Shown here: one piece after another, positions 22,818 through 36,035 of the stretch
Layout: the number at the start of each line of letters is the position of its first letter
How positions within the stretch are numbered: the stretch's first letter is position 1
NCBI GenBank assembly: GCA_900175165.2
Contig: FWWN02000490.1
Coordinates: forward strand, 59,068-123,067
Reading direction: 5' to 3'
DNA length: 64,000 nt
DNA from: Rhizomucor pusillus
Lineage: Eukaryota > Mucoromycota > Mucoromycetes > Mucorales > Lichtheimiaceae
Notes under the pieces: model-generated
Databases searched by the model: none
Told to the model about the DNA's origin: nothing
What the model saw: only the letters and a program-made list of their open reading frames with translations
Made by a program: the position numbers and the translations under genes

Positions 22818-23293
22818 TGCAATTCGTATATATTTGCGCTTAAGCAGGAAGCGGCGGATAAATTATCGGCATGGATCGTCTTTGTTGGCATTTCACAGAA
22901 TCTCTTATCAGCGACGCCATTAATTATCTTCTAACTTCTGCTGCAGTAACGTAAAACGGGAGTGTCACTTGAAAAATCAGCATGTAAACTATTATTGTAA
23001 GTCTTTGCTTTCCCCATTCTTGTAAAACAATGCAAAATTCGCTAGTAACTCGCTTGTTCCTCTAATTATTCAATTGGAAAAATGCTGTTATTATTAGCAA
23101 TCCTACGTCCAGCTTTCAATCAAACCCTCATTGTTTATAATGTAAAGAAATCCGATAGAATGATAAAAGATAGTAGCCTTATGCGAAGAAGACGTTCAGG
23201 CACAGGTTTCTTCTAAGAAGCGCTGATCTGAAAAATTTCCAGCAGATTGCTGGTCTGAATAATCTCCTCCTCTCTCTCTCTTTGTTTTCGCCC
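22818..23293. other. Divergent promoter region between NMNAT and a carrier gene
   Basis: This AT-rich stretch of about 475 nt lies between divergent start codons. A CT-rich run sits just before the carrier ATG (about 23267-23285), as is common in leaders of well-expressed fungal genes. No other feature was recognised. Confidence 0.5.
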
Positions 23294-24630
23294 ATGGCCA
23301 CCACCGATCCCACCGTCGTGCCGATCCCGGCTCCCAGCGCTGTCGTCATTCCAGCACTTGCCAAGGACCTCATTGCAGGGACCGTGGGTGGTTGGGCCCA
23401 GGTCGTCGTCGGTAAGGGTTTTCCCGGCTGACAGCGTTGTTGCGATTGTGCCCTGACAGCATACGTATCTGGCTGTTAGGTCATCCGTTCGATACAATCA
23501 AGGTCAGACTTCAGACGCAGCCGTCACCGCCTATTTACAAGAATGCAATCGACTGTTGCCAGTCTCTTATACGGCAAGAAGGTGTAAGTGGAGGACAATC
23601 AAAAAATGATTGGTTTATCTCGGTGACGGTGATGATTCATTGTATGAATGTATGTATATAGCCCAAGGGTCTTTACCGCGGCGTCGCTTCTCCTCTGGCT
23701 GGCATCGGTTTCTGGTAATATTGTTAAAAGCATTGTTGCGTTCGTGCGAATTTGATGTATTAACGGTGTGCTTATTATCTTTCTACAGTAATGCTGTTGT
23801 CTTCATGTCGAATGGTTATTTCCGACGTATGCTTCAGGGCGGTGACGAAAAGAAAGTGCTGTCGTTGTCCGAGATGGGCGTTGCTGGCGGTCTTGCGGGA
23901 TCTGTTATGGCGTTCTTCAACTGCCCCATTGAGCTGCTCAAAGTCAAGCTTCAAGTGCAGGATCGAAAGGGAGTCATCGGAGCATCCGGACAACTCGAAC
24001 CTCCAGTAAGATATATCATGTCTCAGTAAATGCAGCACCGTTCTGATAAACACAATTTAGTACCGAGGTGTATTGGATTGTGGCATTCGTACTGCTCGCG
24101 CCCAAGGTATTGCTGGCTTATACCGTGGTTTGGGTGTCACCTTGCTCAGAGATACACCCAGTTATTTCCTGTACTTTTGTAAGTAAACAAAAAGAAGGGA
24201 TTGTATGGATAGATGGATGGATGTGTCACAACGTTAACGTTGTAAACTTGTCTAGTCACCTATGAGGGTCTGAAGCGTTTAATGCAATCCTTCAAATCGG
24301 ACCCCAACGAATCCTTGTCTACCGCTGAGCTCTTGTTGGCTGGTGGTGCTGCTGGATTTGGTGCATGGATTCCTGCGTACCCACAGGATGTCATCAAGAG
24401 CCGCTACCAAAACGATACCAGGTAAACAGACAAAGAAAAATAGTCATAAAGTTGCTAACTAACATGATGTATATAGATACAAGTCTGCACGGGATGCATT
24501 CCGAGCAGTGATGCGAGAGGCTGGACCTAAAACATTCGTCAATGGCCTTGGTCCTACCATGGCCCGAGCATTCCCCGCGAACGCAGCAACGTTTTTTGCA
24601 TATGAAATGGCCATGAAGGTCATGAATTAG
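23294..24630 (+). CDS. Mitochondrial inner-membrane carrier (SLC25), YMC1/CRC1-like
   Basis: The gene has multiple exons. The three carrier repeats are visible through their PX[DE]XX[KR] signatures: [22 protein letters not shown] and [11 protein letters not shown]. Conserved glycine-rich helices [24 protein letters not shown] and [10 protein letters not shown] start each repeat. The C-terminus [21 protein letters not shown] resembles the yeast YMC1/YMC2 and carnitine-type carriers. It probably exchanges an amino acid, carnitine ester or organic acid across the inner mitochondrial membrane; the exact substrate cannot be read from the sequence. All introns checked have GT donors. Confidence 0.9.
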
Positions 24631-24931
24631 ATTGCATGTTATAGACCTGTTTGAATTATTCTTTTTTTTGTACAGCACTTGAAAAGTCGTTTTTATTGTC
24701 ATGATGTCAAATCAATTTATGACTTTTATCATTTCTTTTTTAAACGAAAAATAAGAGCTGTTGCTGGGATAGGAAATGGATAGACATGTTCTGGGCGATT
24801 TGTTGACGGAAAATGCAGAGTATTATAGGGATGCTGGAGGGATCCTAGTCTAGACAAGCATTTTTTTGGGAGAGAAGGAAGAAAAGGATACTGTTATTGA
24901 GATATGATATAAAAAAGGTTAAAGCACACGG

Positions 24932-27533
24932 TTACTGCTGCCTAGCGACGGCATCTCTGGCAGCCTTGATAAGTGGTGTCAAGGATGTCAAGGGCGCAGC
25001 ATTATCGAGGAATGGATGCATATACATCTCTGCAGCCGTTGGGCGACGATCCACATCAACTTCCAGGCACTTGTCAAGGAAATCTTTAAACACGGGCTTA
25101 AGGAATTCTGGTTCTTGCAGCGTAGGTGTGCCGTTGTTGGCGATCAGGTACAGCGCTCGCAACGGGTTTTCATTCAAGTATGGAGGCTCTCCTTCAATCA
25201 TCTCAATGGTAAGGATACCCAAGCTCCAAACATCCACCTTGGGGCCATATTCCTTTCTTGTGACGACTTCCGGCGCCATCTGCACGTCAAGAAGTAAGAT
25301 ACAGATATTTTTTCTGGTCATCCATGGTTTTGACACTTACCCAATACGGCGTACCAACCATGGTGGTGCGTTTTGCTTGCATGTCATTCAATTGAGCACA
25401 GAAACCAAAATCGGCTAAAAATGACATCGGTTAAAACTTTTGATCATTGCTGTACCTTAAAAGATGCCCAGACTTACTTAATTTGATATCTCCTTTTAGA
25501 CTGAGCAAGACATTGTCACTCTTGATATCTCTGTGGATAACACCATTCTCATGCAAGTGACACAGGCCAGCCAGTACTTCTTTGCACACAGCTGCAATCT
25601 GCCGATCCATCATCATATTGTGTGTCACGACATCTGTCAAGCTACCGCCTTCCATGTATTCCATTATAACCCACAAATCTCCACCCCACAGGTAAGAGTC
25701 GATAAAGTTGACAATGTTGCGGTGCCTTGATTCCTTCATGACAAGGATCTCATTGATAATGAGTTCCTTCTTGGGCTGTTGCTCGAGATTCATTTGTTTG
25801 ATGGCCACGGGAAGGTCAGTTCCTTCTGCTGTTGCAGTGTACACACCACCTGAGGCACCTTGACCGATCTTGACCATATTGCGATAAATGCGGCGAGGAT
25901 CCTCTTGTATACAAATTGCCTGGAGCCTAGCAATAACCTCCGAATCCCTCATTGCAGGCTTGCGCTCTCTCGGTCGCTGTCGCACAGGCGACCCAACAAC
26001 GTTTCCGCCGCCTCCTCCCATAGGAGACCGCGGCGGTTCATCGTTATTTTCCGGTCGACGCTGCTTGGCACTCAATTTTCGTTTAATGTCATAGTCGCGG
26101 GCAGCATGAGATGATTGCTTCGAATACGGGCTCGGAGGAATATCATTCTCGTTGCGTATCCTATCGAGTGGACTGAAACCGGTATCAACGCGGGGTGGTG
26201 ACGCTGGGAGACGTCGAGGGGAATCATAGGGTGCCATTTTGCCAGCACTGGCCTCGTAGCTGATTGGTGATGTTGGAGGCGACATTCGGTCATGCTCACG
26301 AGTATAGGGCGAGCCCTGATAATTATTATGTGTATGCGCCTTTTCCATCTTGTGATATACTGAATCATCGTGGTTTCGAGTCTCTTGATAAAATCCAATA
26401 GCATCCAGAACAGCCTAAAGTTCCAAAATCTTCCATTCAGCAACGCTGCTTATCCTGGTTACTTGAATGGTATTTACCTGTGGGTTTTGATACTGCTCTT
26501 TCTTTGAGATACCACTCTGTTTCAGTAGTACTTGCCACTCATACGGTAAACCGGTGAACTCGCCGGTGGCGGCATCAAATCCGACATGCGTGACATGCTT
26601 GGCATTATAAGGCCCGGAAATCTCCATCTCCTTTTCCTTCATATTTGCCGCATTATCCTTATTCAGCAGATCTAGTGGGCATGACAGCTCCAAATCAGTG
26701 CAATCATCCGGATAATTTAACAAAGTCCGCTTACCGTTGAAGCTTCCAACCATTTTTCCAAAGACGCCCTTGAATGTAGTCCGATCCCGAGCTTTTCCAA
26801 GAGATCCATTTGCAGCATCTTTAAGCTCCTCCAACGAATCATCACTGGGATCGCTTATCTGACTGTTCGACATGGTGGCTGATTGTTGCTGTTGCTGCTG
26901 TTGTTGCTGGCTAGTGGTGTAGTAATGGCTACTGCTACTGCTACTGCCCGTTTGGCTCGAGGTCTGGGACAATGGATTGTTATTGTTTGCCTGGGGAGGA
27001 GATCGATTGTGACGAGAATGGTTGGTAGAAGGCGAACGTGACAATTTACTCGCTGACGACGATGTTCCTTGGGACTTTGACCGTTTGATAGGCTGAGCGT
27101 TGTTTTCGTACTTTATGCTCTGGGAGAGTGGCGGAGACCGAGATTGGGATTGCAAAGAGAACTTGCGCGAGGGGCCTGTAAGGAAAATTATATTAGCATG
27201 TGTGTTTAAAGGAGAATAATGGGAAGGGTATAAAGCAAACATTGTATTACCGGAGCGTTTCTCGGTGAATTCTTGTGGAGAGCTCGGCGAGCTAGAATCA
27301 TGGTTTCGAATATGTAGCCGTTGCAGATGGCCCGAGAGTGATCTGTGTAGACCAGAGACTGGCTTATTGCTGCTAGTTGAAGATGACATGACTGACAGGT
27401 CACAAACGAAAGAAGAACCAGCGATGCTGTCGAGTGCCGAACTGTTGATAGATGAGTGATCGACTACGCAGGAAGGCTCCTGGTGGTCAGAGCGTTGTGT
27501 GGGGTTGCTTGTGTCGATTTGTTGATCTGCCAA
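24932..27533 (-). CDS. p21-activated kinase (Ste20/PAK family) with CRIB domain
   Basis: Five exons (27251-27533, 26478-27175, 25478-26414, 25341-25414 and 24932-25279) sum to 779 aa. The N-terminus is Ser/Gln-rich and disordered, with a Gln run. The CRIB/p21-binding motif [15 protein letters not shown] is followed by [12 protein letters not shown] Pro/Arg-rich linker leads to the kinase domain: [17 protein letters not shown], catalytic [16 protein letters not shown] and GTPYWMAPE. No PH domain is seen, so it is Ste20/Pak1-like rather than Cla4-like. PAKs act downstream of Cdc42/Rac in polarity, MAP-kinase signalling and cytoskeletal control. Confidence 0.93.
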
Positions 27534-27978
27534 GTTTTCTCGTTTGACGGATTGCAGCTAAAAGTAGTTTGTTCGTTGTCGATTGTTGCAACGTCGGTAA
27601 GCTGACGAATGCTTGAGCAAAGGCCAAGGAGACGGGGAAAGAAGACAACTTATCGCGAGAAGAGAAAGGTTCGTCCTTGTCCCACAGCGTTTCACAAGCA
27701 GAGATTTCACTTGAAACGCCGAACTGAATACTGGATTGTTCAAAGAAGCATGATCTTGGAACTGTTAAATCCTCAACTCAGACCTTGCTATCGCTTTCTG
27801 GCAAGCCATGAATCTTTTAGCTTAGAAACATAGAACTACTTTGCAGACTTCTCTCATAGCTACTGCGCAAAAGTTCTCTAAATGTGCTGATGCGGGATAA
27901 AGAACCCGTGATTTGCTTTATCTGGAAATAAAGGAACAAAGGAAACTTTCTTTCCATTGCTAATTAGCGTTTTTACTG
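27534..27978. other. Spacer between PAK kinase and LCB2-b
   Basis: About 445 nt lie upstream of the PAK start and downstream of LCB2-b, both on the minus strand. Short frames are present but none has a recognisable motif. Confidence 0.45.
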
Positions 27979-29922
27979 TTATTGGTTGTACTTTAACATC
28001 AACAGATCTCCCAACTTGTTGATGATACTCAAAGCTCTATCTGCAAAGGCAACATGTTAATTTTCTGCCTAAAAAGGTCCCCTTAATTTTTTTTTTCTTT
28101 CTCAGAAATACCTAGGTCATGTTTCGTATGGGACGCTGAAAGGCAGAACCGTGCTCGCGATGATATGATAGAAGTCGCAGGATATCCCACAACACATATG
28201 GCGATACCTTGCTTTAGAAGCTCCCGCGAAAATGCACTAAAGTTTGATTGTTAGCTTCTAAATTTTGCGCTGTGGAAAATAAGACTCACGGAATCTTTGC
28301 AGGGTTGAATAGGAGGAGTGGAACCACAGGGCTGCCATGATCGCCATATACCGTGAACCCTAGCTCCCGCAATTTTGAGGAAAAGTATAGGGAATTACGC
28401 GCTAATTGCTGAAGTCTCTTTTGGCCTTCCTGCGTGCCATCGAGCCCACTGTGTAAAACCAGTGTTTTAGTCGTTGTGCGTTTTTCTTTTACATTAAGAA
28501 TTCTACCCCCTCATCCCGTTTAAAATAGAAGGATTGCTTACCACAAGATGTTCAAACTTATCATGATCTGCTGAATAATAGGAACGGGCATTGGCTCCGC
28601 ATATATGTACGCGTGGTTGCTGGTTCTTAGGTGATCAATAACCTCCTTGTTAGCTGCAATGTACCCGCCTGCAGCGCCGAACGATTTCGTGAAGGTGCCC
28701 ATCAGGATATCTACATGTTTTGGGTGTATACCGTAATAGTCACAGACACCTCCTCCACCGTCGCCAAGCGCACCAATTGAGTGTGCTTCGTCAACGTAAA
28801 GGTAGCATTTGTACTTGCGCTTCAGTCGCACCAGTTCCGGCAAGTTGACTACAGTGCCTTCCATTGAGTAAAGTCCCTCAACGATGATCAGGATCTTTTT
28901 CCACGGTAGATGTGTGCGTGGCTGGCCTTGAGATATCATTTCTCGCAGCAAATCGTGGAGGTCCTTCGTATCATTGTGACGAAACACGCGTACATTAGCA
29001 CCAGACAGCCGAGCGCCGAATACTATGGATGAATGATTAAGTTCGTCTGATATAATCAGGCATCCTCGTCCAACAAGCGCCGGGATCGTAGCCGAGTTCG
29101 TCGCAAATCCCATGCTGACAACCATAGCATCTTCTTTTCCCACAAACCGCGCTACTAACTTTTCCAACTGGTTATGCAGCTGCGTGGTTCCAGCTTCGGC
29201 GCGGGTGCTCGGCCACGTTATACCAGCATACTTTGTCTGCCGCTCCACTGCTTCTGTGCACGGACCCATGTTGGATGAAAAGCCAAGGTAATTGTACGAT
29301 GCAAAATTGAGTTTTTCGGATATCTGCCCAGTTAGCTGAAAAGTCTTGTTGTAATCTGTTGTCTTGCGTTCAAGGATATGAATTGTTCTCGATGCTACGC
29401 CAGTGACTGGTCGATTCCAGCAGTCTCTGATGCGCATATACAGCCGCCTTGTGAAAAATGAATCGAAATCTGACACGAGTGGCGCAAAGCCCTAACCAGA
29501 TACAGATGTTAGTGGTCTAACCTTTAGCTTCACGGACTACACACACAAAATCGTACCTGGGTCGTACGCAAATGGCAGTATTCGTTAGGTTTGAATATTT
29601 TACCGCAAATATCCCGCAGATGACCCAGAAGAATAATGACAAAGTAATTCAAATACGTGCATACAAGTATGCTCAGCGGCGCCGATTCCATCTTGTGTTG
29701 TATATCCTCGTAGCGTCGCGTAGGCTGCTCTTGGTCATGGTATCGAGGAGATGGCAGCGGTGCTGATGGTGTTTCCTGGCACGGTGAAGTCTGTGCTTGC
29801 GACTTTGAAAGCGGTTTCAATCTGATAGGCGATACGCTGAAAGAGATGTCGCTGGTTGTAGGCAGTCCAAACGAAGGAATGGATGGCGTGCTGATCGTGT
29901 GTGCTCGCTTGCCTTTCCCCAT
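27979..29922 (-). CDS. LCB2: Serine palmitoyltransferase subunit 2 (copy b, intron-poor)
   Basis: Five exons (29557-29922, 28542-29491, 28290-28448, 28112-28236 and 27979-28040) sum to 553 aa. The protein aligns end to end with copy a, from [11 protein letters not shown] through [15 protein letters not shown] to the C-terminal D/RAL helix. All PLP-site motifs are intact, including [17 protein letters not shown] and [10 protein letters not shown]. Its second exon is 950 nt and equals the sum of five exons in copy a (65+90+271+258+266), so four contiguous introns differ with no length change. The last three splice sites are at identical positions, and the 159- and 125-nt exons have identical lengths. 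The likely role is the same ER sphingolipid enzyme, perhaps as an alternative isoform. N-terminal low-complexity sequences differ between the copies. Confidence 0.92.
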
Positions 29923-30871
29923 TGTTTGTTGACAGTTGGTGAAAGAAAAGGTGACAGAATTATTTTCCCTCTTTCCATTTAGGCCCTAATTCAATGTTTC
30001 GGAAAGAAATCAAGACACCCTTGTTGCATTTAACGTGTACGCAGGGCCTGTGCGACAAGCCAATACATTGACAGATCGTTACACCAGGCAACAACGACAA
30101 ACTTTGTTGCTCGTCCTTATAGCAATTTATTTAGCAGGCTGTTGGTTTCCAGTATCAAAATGATTCACATTGTCTTTCACAATCTAACATAGCTAGCTTT
30201 TGCAGAGCAATTTATTGGCCGTGAGCGCGGCGCTCTTTCAGCTGATTCAAGCACTTGGGGGTGGGAGGCTGTCGAAGACAGCAACGTCCGTATGGTGTAT
30301 GTCGTGCAGAGATGGTCGTCGTATATGCGGACGAAGCAGGACACATTGTATATTTTCATCATATTTTGATCAGACTTGTTTGAATTGCGCAAGTAGGTGA
30401 TAAGTGCTTATTTGGCTGTAAACCACTTTTTCGGTCTTCTCTACAACGAAGTACATGAAGTGCAAAGCGATAATATCTAGCTGTAACTCGGAGTTTCTCG
30501 ATTGAAGACTACAACGATCAGCATATGAGACAAAAGCTGCATGGAAGTGTTCTGCAATTGAAATGAGCGGCTTCAGCAATCGTATAAATGGTATATTTTG
30601 AACTTGATTTAGACTGACTTTTCGTCTTAGCTTCAAGCTGTCTGTAAGTCCGTCCTTGGAGCAAGTGGATTGCGTGAAATGAACATAGCATTGATCCCGC
30701 ATTTTTCATTCGTGGAGAGCAAGCATCAATAAATGCAAACAAAGAAACAATATGTCGGATAAAAAGGCCTGTTGTCAACCGATCCTTTTCATCGTTGAAA
30801 CGTGATGTGTATGTACAATATTTCCAAAAGTAGAATTAACTGAATAAAAGAGAAGAGAAGGTATACAAGTA
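29923..30871. other. Long spacer upstream of LCB2-b
   Basis: About 950 nt without a recognisable gene. Two overlapping minus-strand frames (about 30370-30702 and 30518-30778) are open but have no start context, no family motif and unremarkable codon use. The part next to 29922 must hold the LCB2-b promoter. Confidence 0.45.
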
Positions 30872-31864
30872 TCACATGTCACCACCTGCACTGGCGGAAG
30901 TGGATCGTGCAATCAGTTTTGACAGTATAAGGTAGCCAAAAACGACAATAACCAAAGCCCATCGTCTCCAACGGCTCACTGTCCTAGCCAACGTCCTTTG
31001 TTGCTGGAGTTGCTGCGTTTGAGCCTGCGTTCCCGTTGAAGATGTTTCCTGTTTCTGAGACGCTGCTGCAGCAATTTTTCTTCTTCTCATGTCTGGATTC
31101 ACCGGTGCGTTCGGCAACGGAGCAAGTTCTGCTGTGCACAGTTCCGGAAACACATCTATTTATTCCAATTCCCATGAATATTAGAACTCTCGTGCTTCCC
31201 CAATCTACTACATTGTCCCGCAGATAACTTGCCTCTGAATTTTGGGTTTCTAAGGTTCACTTTATGCGACATGGCTGCGTACACTCGTTTCTCGGCATCC
31301 GTCGTCTTGATACTTCCGGTCGTCGTCTCATCCGTAGTCTATTATCTAGTTAGGGTGCTGCTGCAAAGTAAACCAATTGTTCATCCTTTCGTACCATGAA
31401 ACTTAAGAGGCCGTTCAGGATAGTGGGTACGGACCAGCTAGGGTTCCACAAGCTCGGGTGGAAATCGCTCATGGTAAGGCATAATCGGGTTTCTGGCTGG
31501 AATCGACCCGAGGGTGTCGTCATACGGATTGCAGGTGGTTTGTAGGGGTATTCAGAGGGAAACGTAAGTCGACCGTAGTATTCGCCGCCTTCGTAAGGTG
31601 TATCCGGAGGTCCACGAATGACATAATGCCTGACAAGCTGTTGTCAGCAAAAAGGGACATTGGTAACAAAGCTTGAAACATCAACTTACCATTCGAGAAT
31701 GTTGCTTTCCAATGGCTTCGCTATAATGAAAGGAGGAGGGCTGGAAATTTCGAATAATCTTAACATTGCTGCTCGTTTATCAAATAGCAATCGCAATGAT
31801 CTTACTTCTTTTGAATTTCCAAATATTCTTTCGTTAGCCGCTTGTACGCAGCCTTTGTCGCCAT
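30872..31864 (-). CDS. UBC6: ER-anchored ubiquitin-conjugating enzyme E2 (UBC6/UBE2J2 type)
   Basis: The gene starts [18 protein letters not shown] and is spliced at several sites. The UBC fold motifs [37 protein letters not shown] and the catalytic cysteine in [18 protein letters not shown] identify the UBC6 family, which lacks the usual HPN and has this diagnostic Cys context. The C-terminus has a Gln-rich linker and a single membrane anchor, [18 protein letters not shown], so the active site faces the cytosol at the ER, where it serves ER-associated degradation. The intron at 31156-31232 has a GC donor (GCAAGT) and joins NPKFR to DVFPELC in frame. Confidence 0.92.
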
Positions 31865-32035
31865 GATGAAGTATCTGAAATCTGTGAAGTGCAAGTAGGA
31901 GCGAAGTTCTCAACAAGTCTATGTCGTGAATACAAGTCCGCAACCACTTGTCACGCGATTGGTGCTAGAGCGGCAGTTTCGCTGTACAAAAAAGAAACAC
32001 AAATGATTTTTATTGACGATCAGGTTTTGTTGTTT

Positions 32036-35000
32036 TTAAATCATAAGATCCAATTCATGACGTTGATATCGGTTGCGTTCATCATCTTCAATACGTGGAT
32101 AGTAAGGTACCAGAGCATCCTGGCTACCAATGTACAATGTGTTGTAAATCTTCCAATACACTTCGCGCACCTTTCGTGCTGGATGGAAAAGACCTTGCAA
32201 AGTATACTGTAGAATAGTTGCTGGGCCGAGGGCTACTCTCAGGCCTTCAATAGCTTCCATGACTGCATTGATTACGTGTGGGCTAGAAAGGGACAGTTAA
32301 TCAACATGTATGCAATCCTTAATTTATACACTGTATTTACCTTGTCTCGAAGATATTTGGCCAAATGTAGTTGAGCAAATGCCGTAACGGTTCTTCGCAT
32401 CCCAAACCGACGACACCGAGGGACATGTGTTTGATGACTGTACAAGCTGTTTGACGATGTACCAAATCTCGGTCCATCAATGCATCCTCGAGAAGTGGAG
32501 TAATTGCCATGATATAATCTTTGCCCATCTCTGTAAAGCACAGTTAGTTATCTTCCTGGATATACATGTGCATACATTGCGAACATACCTCCTACGTATT
32601 CAAAGATAAACGATAGTGATTTGAGGACACCATTCTGGACGTTAAGTTCCGGTACACGATATTCGTTCATGATCGCTGGCAAGACAGTGAAAGGAGCACA
32701 AGTTTCGGCAACAATGGCTATAGCAACACAAGTACACACACGCATTTGACGTTCTTGTACTTTGAGATTGTTGAGCAAAGTAGCCAATACATCTTGAGGA
32801 CCAATAGCCTTGGCAATGTAACCAAATGTATTGACGGATGCCCGACGAATGCCCTTTTTATGTGCCTTAAGAAGATCCAAGAGCTCAAAGCATACACGCA
32901 TCCACTCACGCGCAGAAACGTATTCTGCACCGCGATCAGCAATACGACCGACAAGATCGATACAGTTCTCTTGCACCTTTTCATGTCGGTTTCGCAGGAT
33001 AGGAGTCAAACGAGGAAGCAAATCCTTGATAGGAGGCGTCATGCTAGACATACCAATAACGTTGACGATACTCTTGAGAGCACCCAAAATCGAACCGAGG
33101 ACTTCAGGATACTCTTCACCGAGGTATTCGTACAGAATCTGACCAAGCTGGTTCATCAATTTCTCTTCACCGCAGGTCTTCATAACAACTGCAATGCGAG
33201 AAATAAGATCAGCTGCTTGTTGACGAACGCGTGCAGACTTGTTGTTGAGACGCCACAAGATAGTGTAACAGATCTGCTCGAGATAGGGTCGAATACGTAA
33301 GCCAAGAGCATTGACAACAGTACCAAAACCATTCAACATGACAACGTCTTCCACAGTCTGTTCTTGGAACGCATAGAGAATGCCATCAATAAGAAGTTCC
33401 TCGAGACGTGGATCAATGTCGGCAGCACCCAAATTTGATACGACATTTTCGATTGTCTCCATAACCATCTTCCGGTAAGGTTCGCTTTCATCCTTGAGGT
33501 CGTTGACGATGCGACCAACGATTTCAGATACGCCGACCTTGTTAGCCAGCTCCACAGTGGTTTCCACCAGCTGTTTATAATTGCGTTTATCCAATGCCAT
33601 ACGGCGCACCCAGAAATGCTTGAAGAATTCTGGCAGGATTTCTTCCTTGATGTATTGTGGCTGTACACCGTCAGTAGCAGAGCACTGCTTGACGACCTTG
33701 AGCACAATCTTCTTCATTTCTTCATCGGGCGACTGGAATTCTCGGATTAAGATAAACATGACTTCCTTGGTGTAGTAGTTTGCATATTCATCATCCATAA
33801 GAGGGATAATGTAACCGATAGCTTTGAGGAAAGCAGCGAGGCCTTTGCCACGGTGCTTACGAATACCAGTCCACAATGGTTTAAGGACAGAGTCGAACGA
33901 TTCGATACCGTAAGGCGCTGCAGCTTCTGCCAATGCAGCGATGGCAAGAGCAGTAATAGTGCGCACCTTTTGCTGCTCATCCTCCAAACCGTGGCCGATA
34001 GCCTCGACCAAGTTCTTCAAATGGGGCAATACAGCGCAGCCCATAAGGATAGCTATCTGTTGGACGATCTTGATACCGGTATGGCGGGCTTGCCAAGACT
34101 TTTTTGAGCGACAGACAGCTTTCAAGAAGGGTAGCAAAGCTGGAATACCCAAAGCTGAAGCTACAACGGAGAAAGCACGTGCTGTGGTGTTTCGTACATA
34201 TTCATCCGGGTGATCGATGTCTGGACGCATGGTAGTAATCATGGTGGGAAGACCAGCGGCCTTGGAAACATTGCTAATGATTTCACGGCCTTCGACGCGA
34301 GCGTAATAATCTTCATCGATCAAAAGTGGCTCGATGACGACCAAAATCTTGTGGACGAACGGGCGGACAAGATCATCGAGCTTGTAGAGAATACGATCAA
34401 TGACTTTGACAAGCAAGTGACGCTCTTGATCTTCCAAAGTCGGGGACATGAGCAATGGCAAAATCTGATTGAACAAAGGTCCAGGTCCGAAGTCACGAGC
34501 CTTGTCCGTAATCTGTCTCAATGCACTCTTTCGCATAGGCGGTGTGCCGTTCTTGATCCTCAGCAATAGACGCATGATCTTTCTTTCCTTGAGTTCTTCG
34601 ACGCTCATTTCCTCTTCGTTGCGATCCTCCAGCAGTTTACCAAAGTGCTGCATATCCTCATCCTTGAAGAATGGCAATGTACCAACGCCAGGAATTTCTT
34701 GAGGTACATTGTCCATAACTACACCTCTTGATTCTTCCTGCATTGTGAAGCCAGTATCGCCCATTGGAGTGGGGGTTGCCATCAATTTCCTAGCAGGTGT
34801 ACGGATAGGTTCATATCCTGGAGGAGGCTCAAGAATTTTATAACCGGTTTGCGGGAACATGGCATCGAGTTCTTCATCCGATAGAGGTCGATTGCGAGCA
34901 TCCAACTCCCTTTCCCAGCGCATAGCATTGGCAGCTTCAGGAGTTGCTGCAAAGAAGCTCGGTGTAGGTGTCATCATTCCCGCTCCACCAACGGGTGTCG

Positions 35001-35834
35001 CTGCACCCATTTGAACAGGTGTAGCGTCCCAGCGCGATCGCTTAGAAGGTGCTCCTGTAGGTGTAGCGTCCCACGCTGAACGGGGTGTAGCAGATGGATC
35101 AGTGTGTACCGGCGTGGCATCCCATCGAGATCGTTTGCCGGGTCCTTTCGGTGTTTCTTCTACGCTGTGAGCAGGTGTAGCTACATCCCATCGTCGCTTC
35201 TTTCTCGGTGTCTCCTCAACCTGCGGTGCTGGAGCTGATGCTCTTTCTTGTTCTTCTTCTTTCTTCTTTTGTGCAATAGCCGACATGACACGCTGGTGCT
35301 CCTTTTCAAGTTCGGCTTCTCGAATGACTTCAGAATAAGTTCTAGAGTCGCTGCTTTGTTGTTCAGCAAAAGCATCAGCACGTTCAGGCGAAAGCATACG
35401 GTTGAAGCGTCGTTTTTGATACTCGTTCTGACGCCCAGCAATTGTACGTTCCTTTCGTGTTTCAGCGAAAGGATCGTGGGCATCGGCTCCTTCCGTTGCT
35501 TCTCTAATCATTTCTTTGGATGCAGTGTACGAGTTCAATCGTCGTTTCGTTTCCTGGTAAAGTTCGTCTTCGTCCTCATCTTCATCGCCAACCGGAATCG
35601 ACGTTGCGTACCCCTCGTACTTGTCTTTTGTATAAATGTCAGTATCGTAAGACATGCCTGCAAGGCTGGCATGCTTTTCATTGTTCAAAACCGCAGCACT
35701 GATGTCCTTGTCAGTGATTTGCGCTCGCTTGGCCTGCGTGGCCTTAATCTCTTGCTCAATATCTATTTTATAGTTTACAATCAGTTAAGAATGCTCATAG
35801 TTGCTCCAGTGTCAAATCGCTTACCGTCAGCCAT
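32036..35834 (-). CDS. SF3B1: U2 snRNP subunit SF3B1 (SF3b155) homologue
   Basis: Four exons (35825-35834, 32589-35762, 32341-32530 and 32036-32282) sum to 1206 aa. The first coding exon is only 10 nt (MAD plus one base). The N-terminal third has repeated RWDATP/TP sites of the type phosphorylated in SF3B1, plus conserved segments such as [18 protein letters not shown]. The rest is HEAT repeats almost identical to the human protein, for example QQKVRT and [19 protein letters not shown], including the lysine equivalent to the human hotspot K700 (DEQQKVRT). It binds the branch-point region of introns within U2 snRNP. Essential function is expected, given the heavy intron load of this genome. 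Confidence 0.97.
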
Positions 35835-36035
35835 GACGGATTAAGAAAGAGTTGTGGGTATGCTTGAAGCTGCTCCACTGCCCGAAATCTGTGACGTCCC
35901 GCCAATCAAATGATCTGCAGATTTCTACTGGTTTTTCCGCAGCGCAAAAGGAACAGCCTTCCATCCAAATTATTGGAAATAAGCAACTAGACGAACAGCT
36001 GCAATTTAGTTCAAGCTATCGCTCAGAACAAACGG

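Noticed and set aside
30370..30778. Two overlapping minus-strand ORFs upstream of LCB2-b
   Set aside because: There is no family motif, no convincing start or splice structure, and each frame weakens the other.
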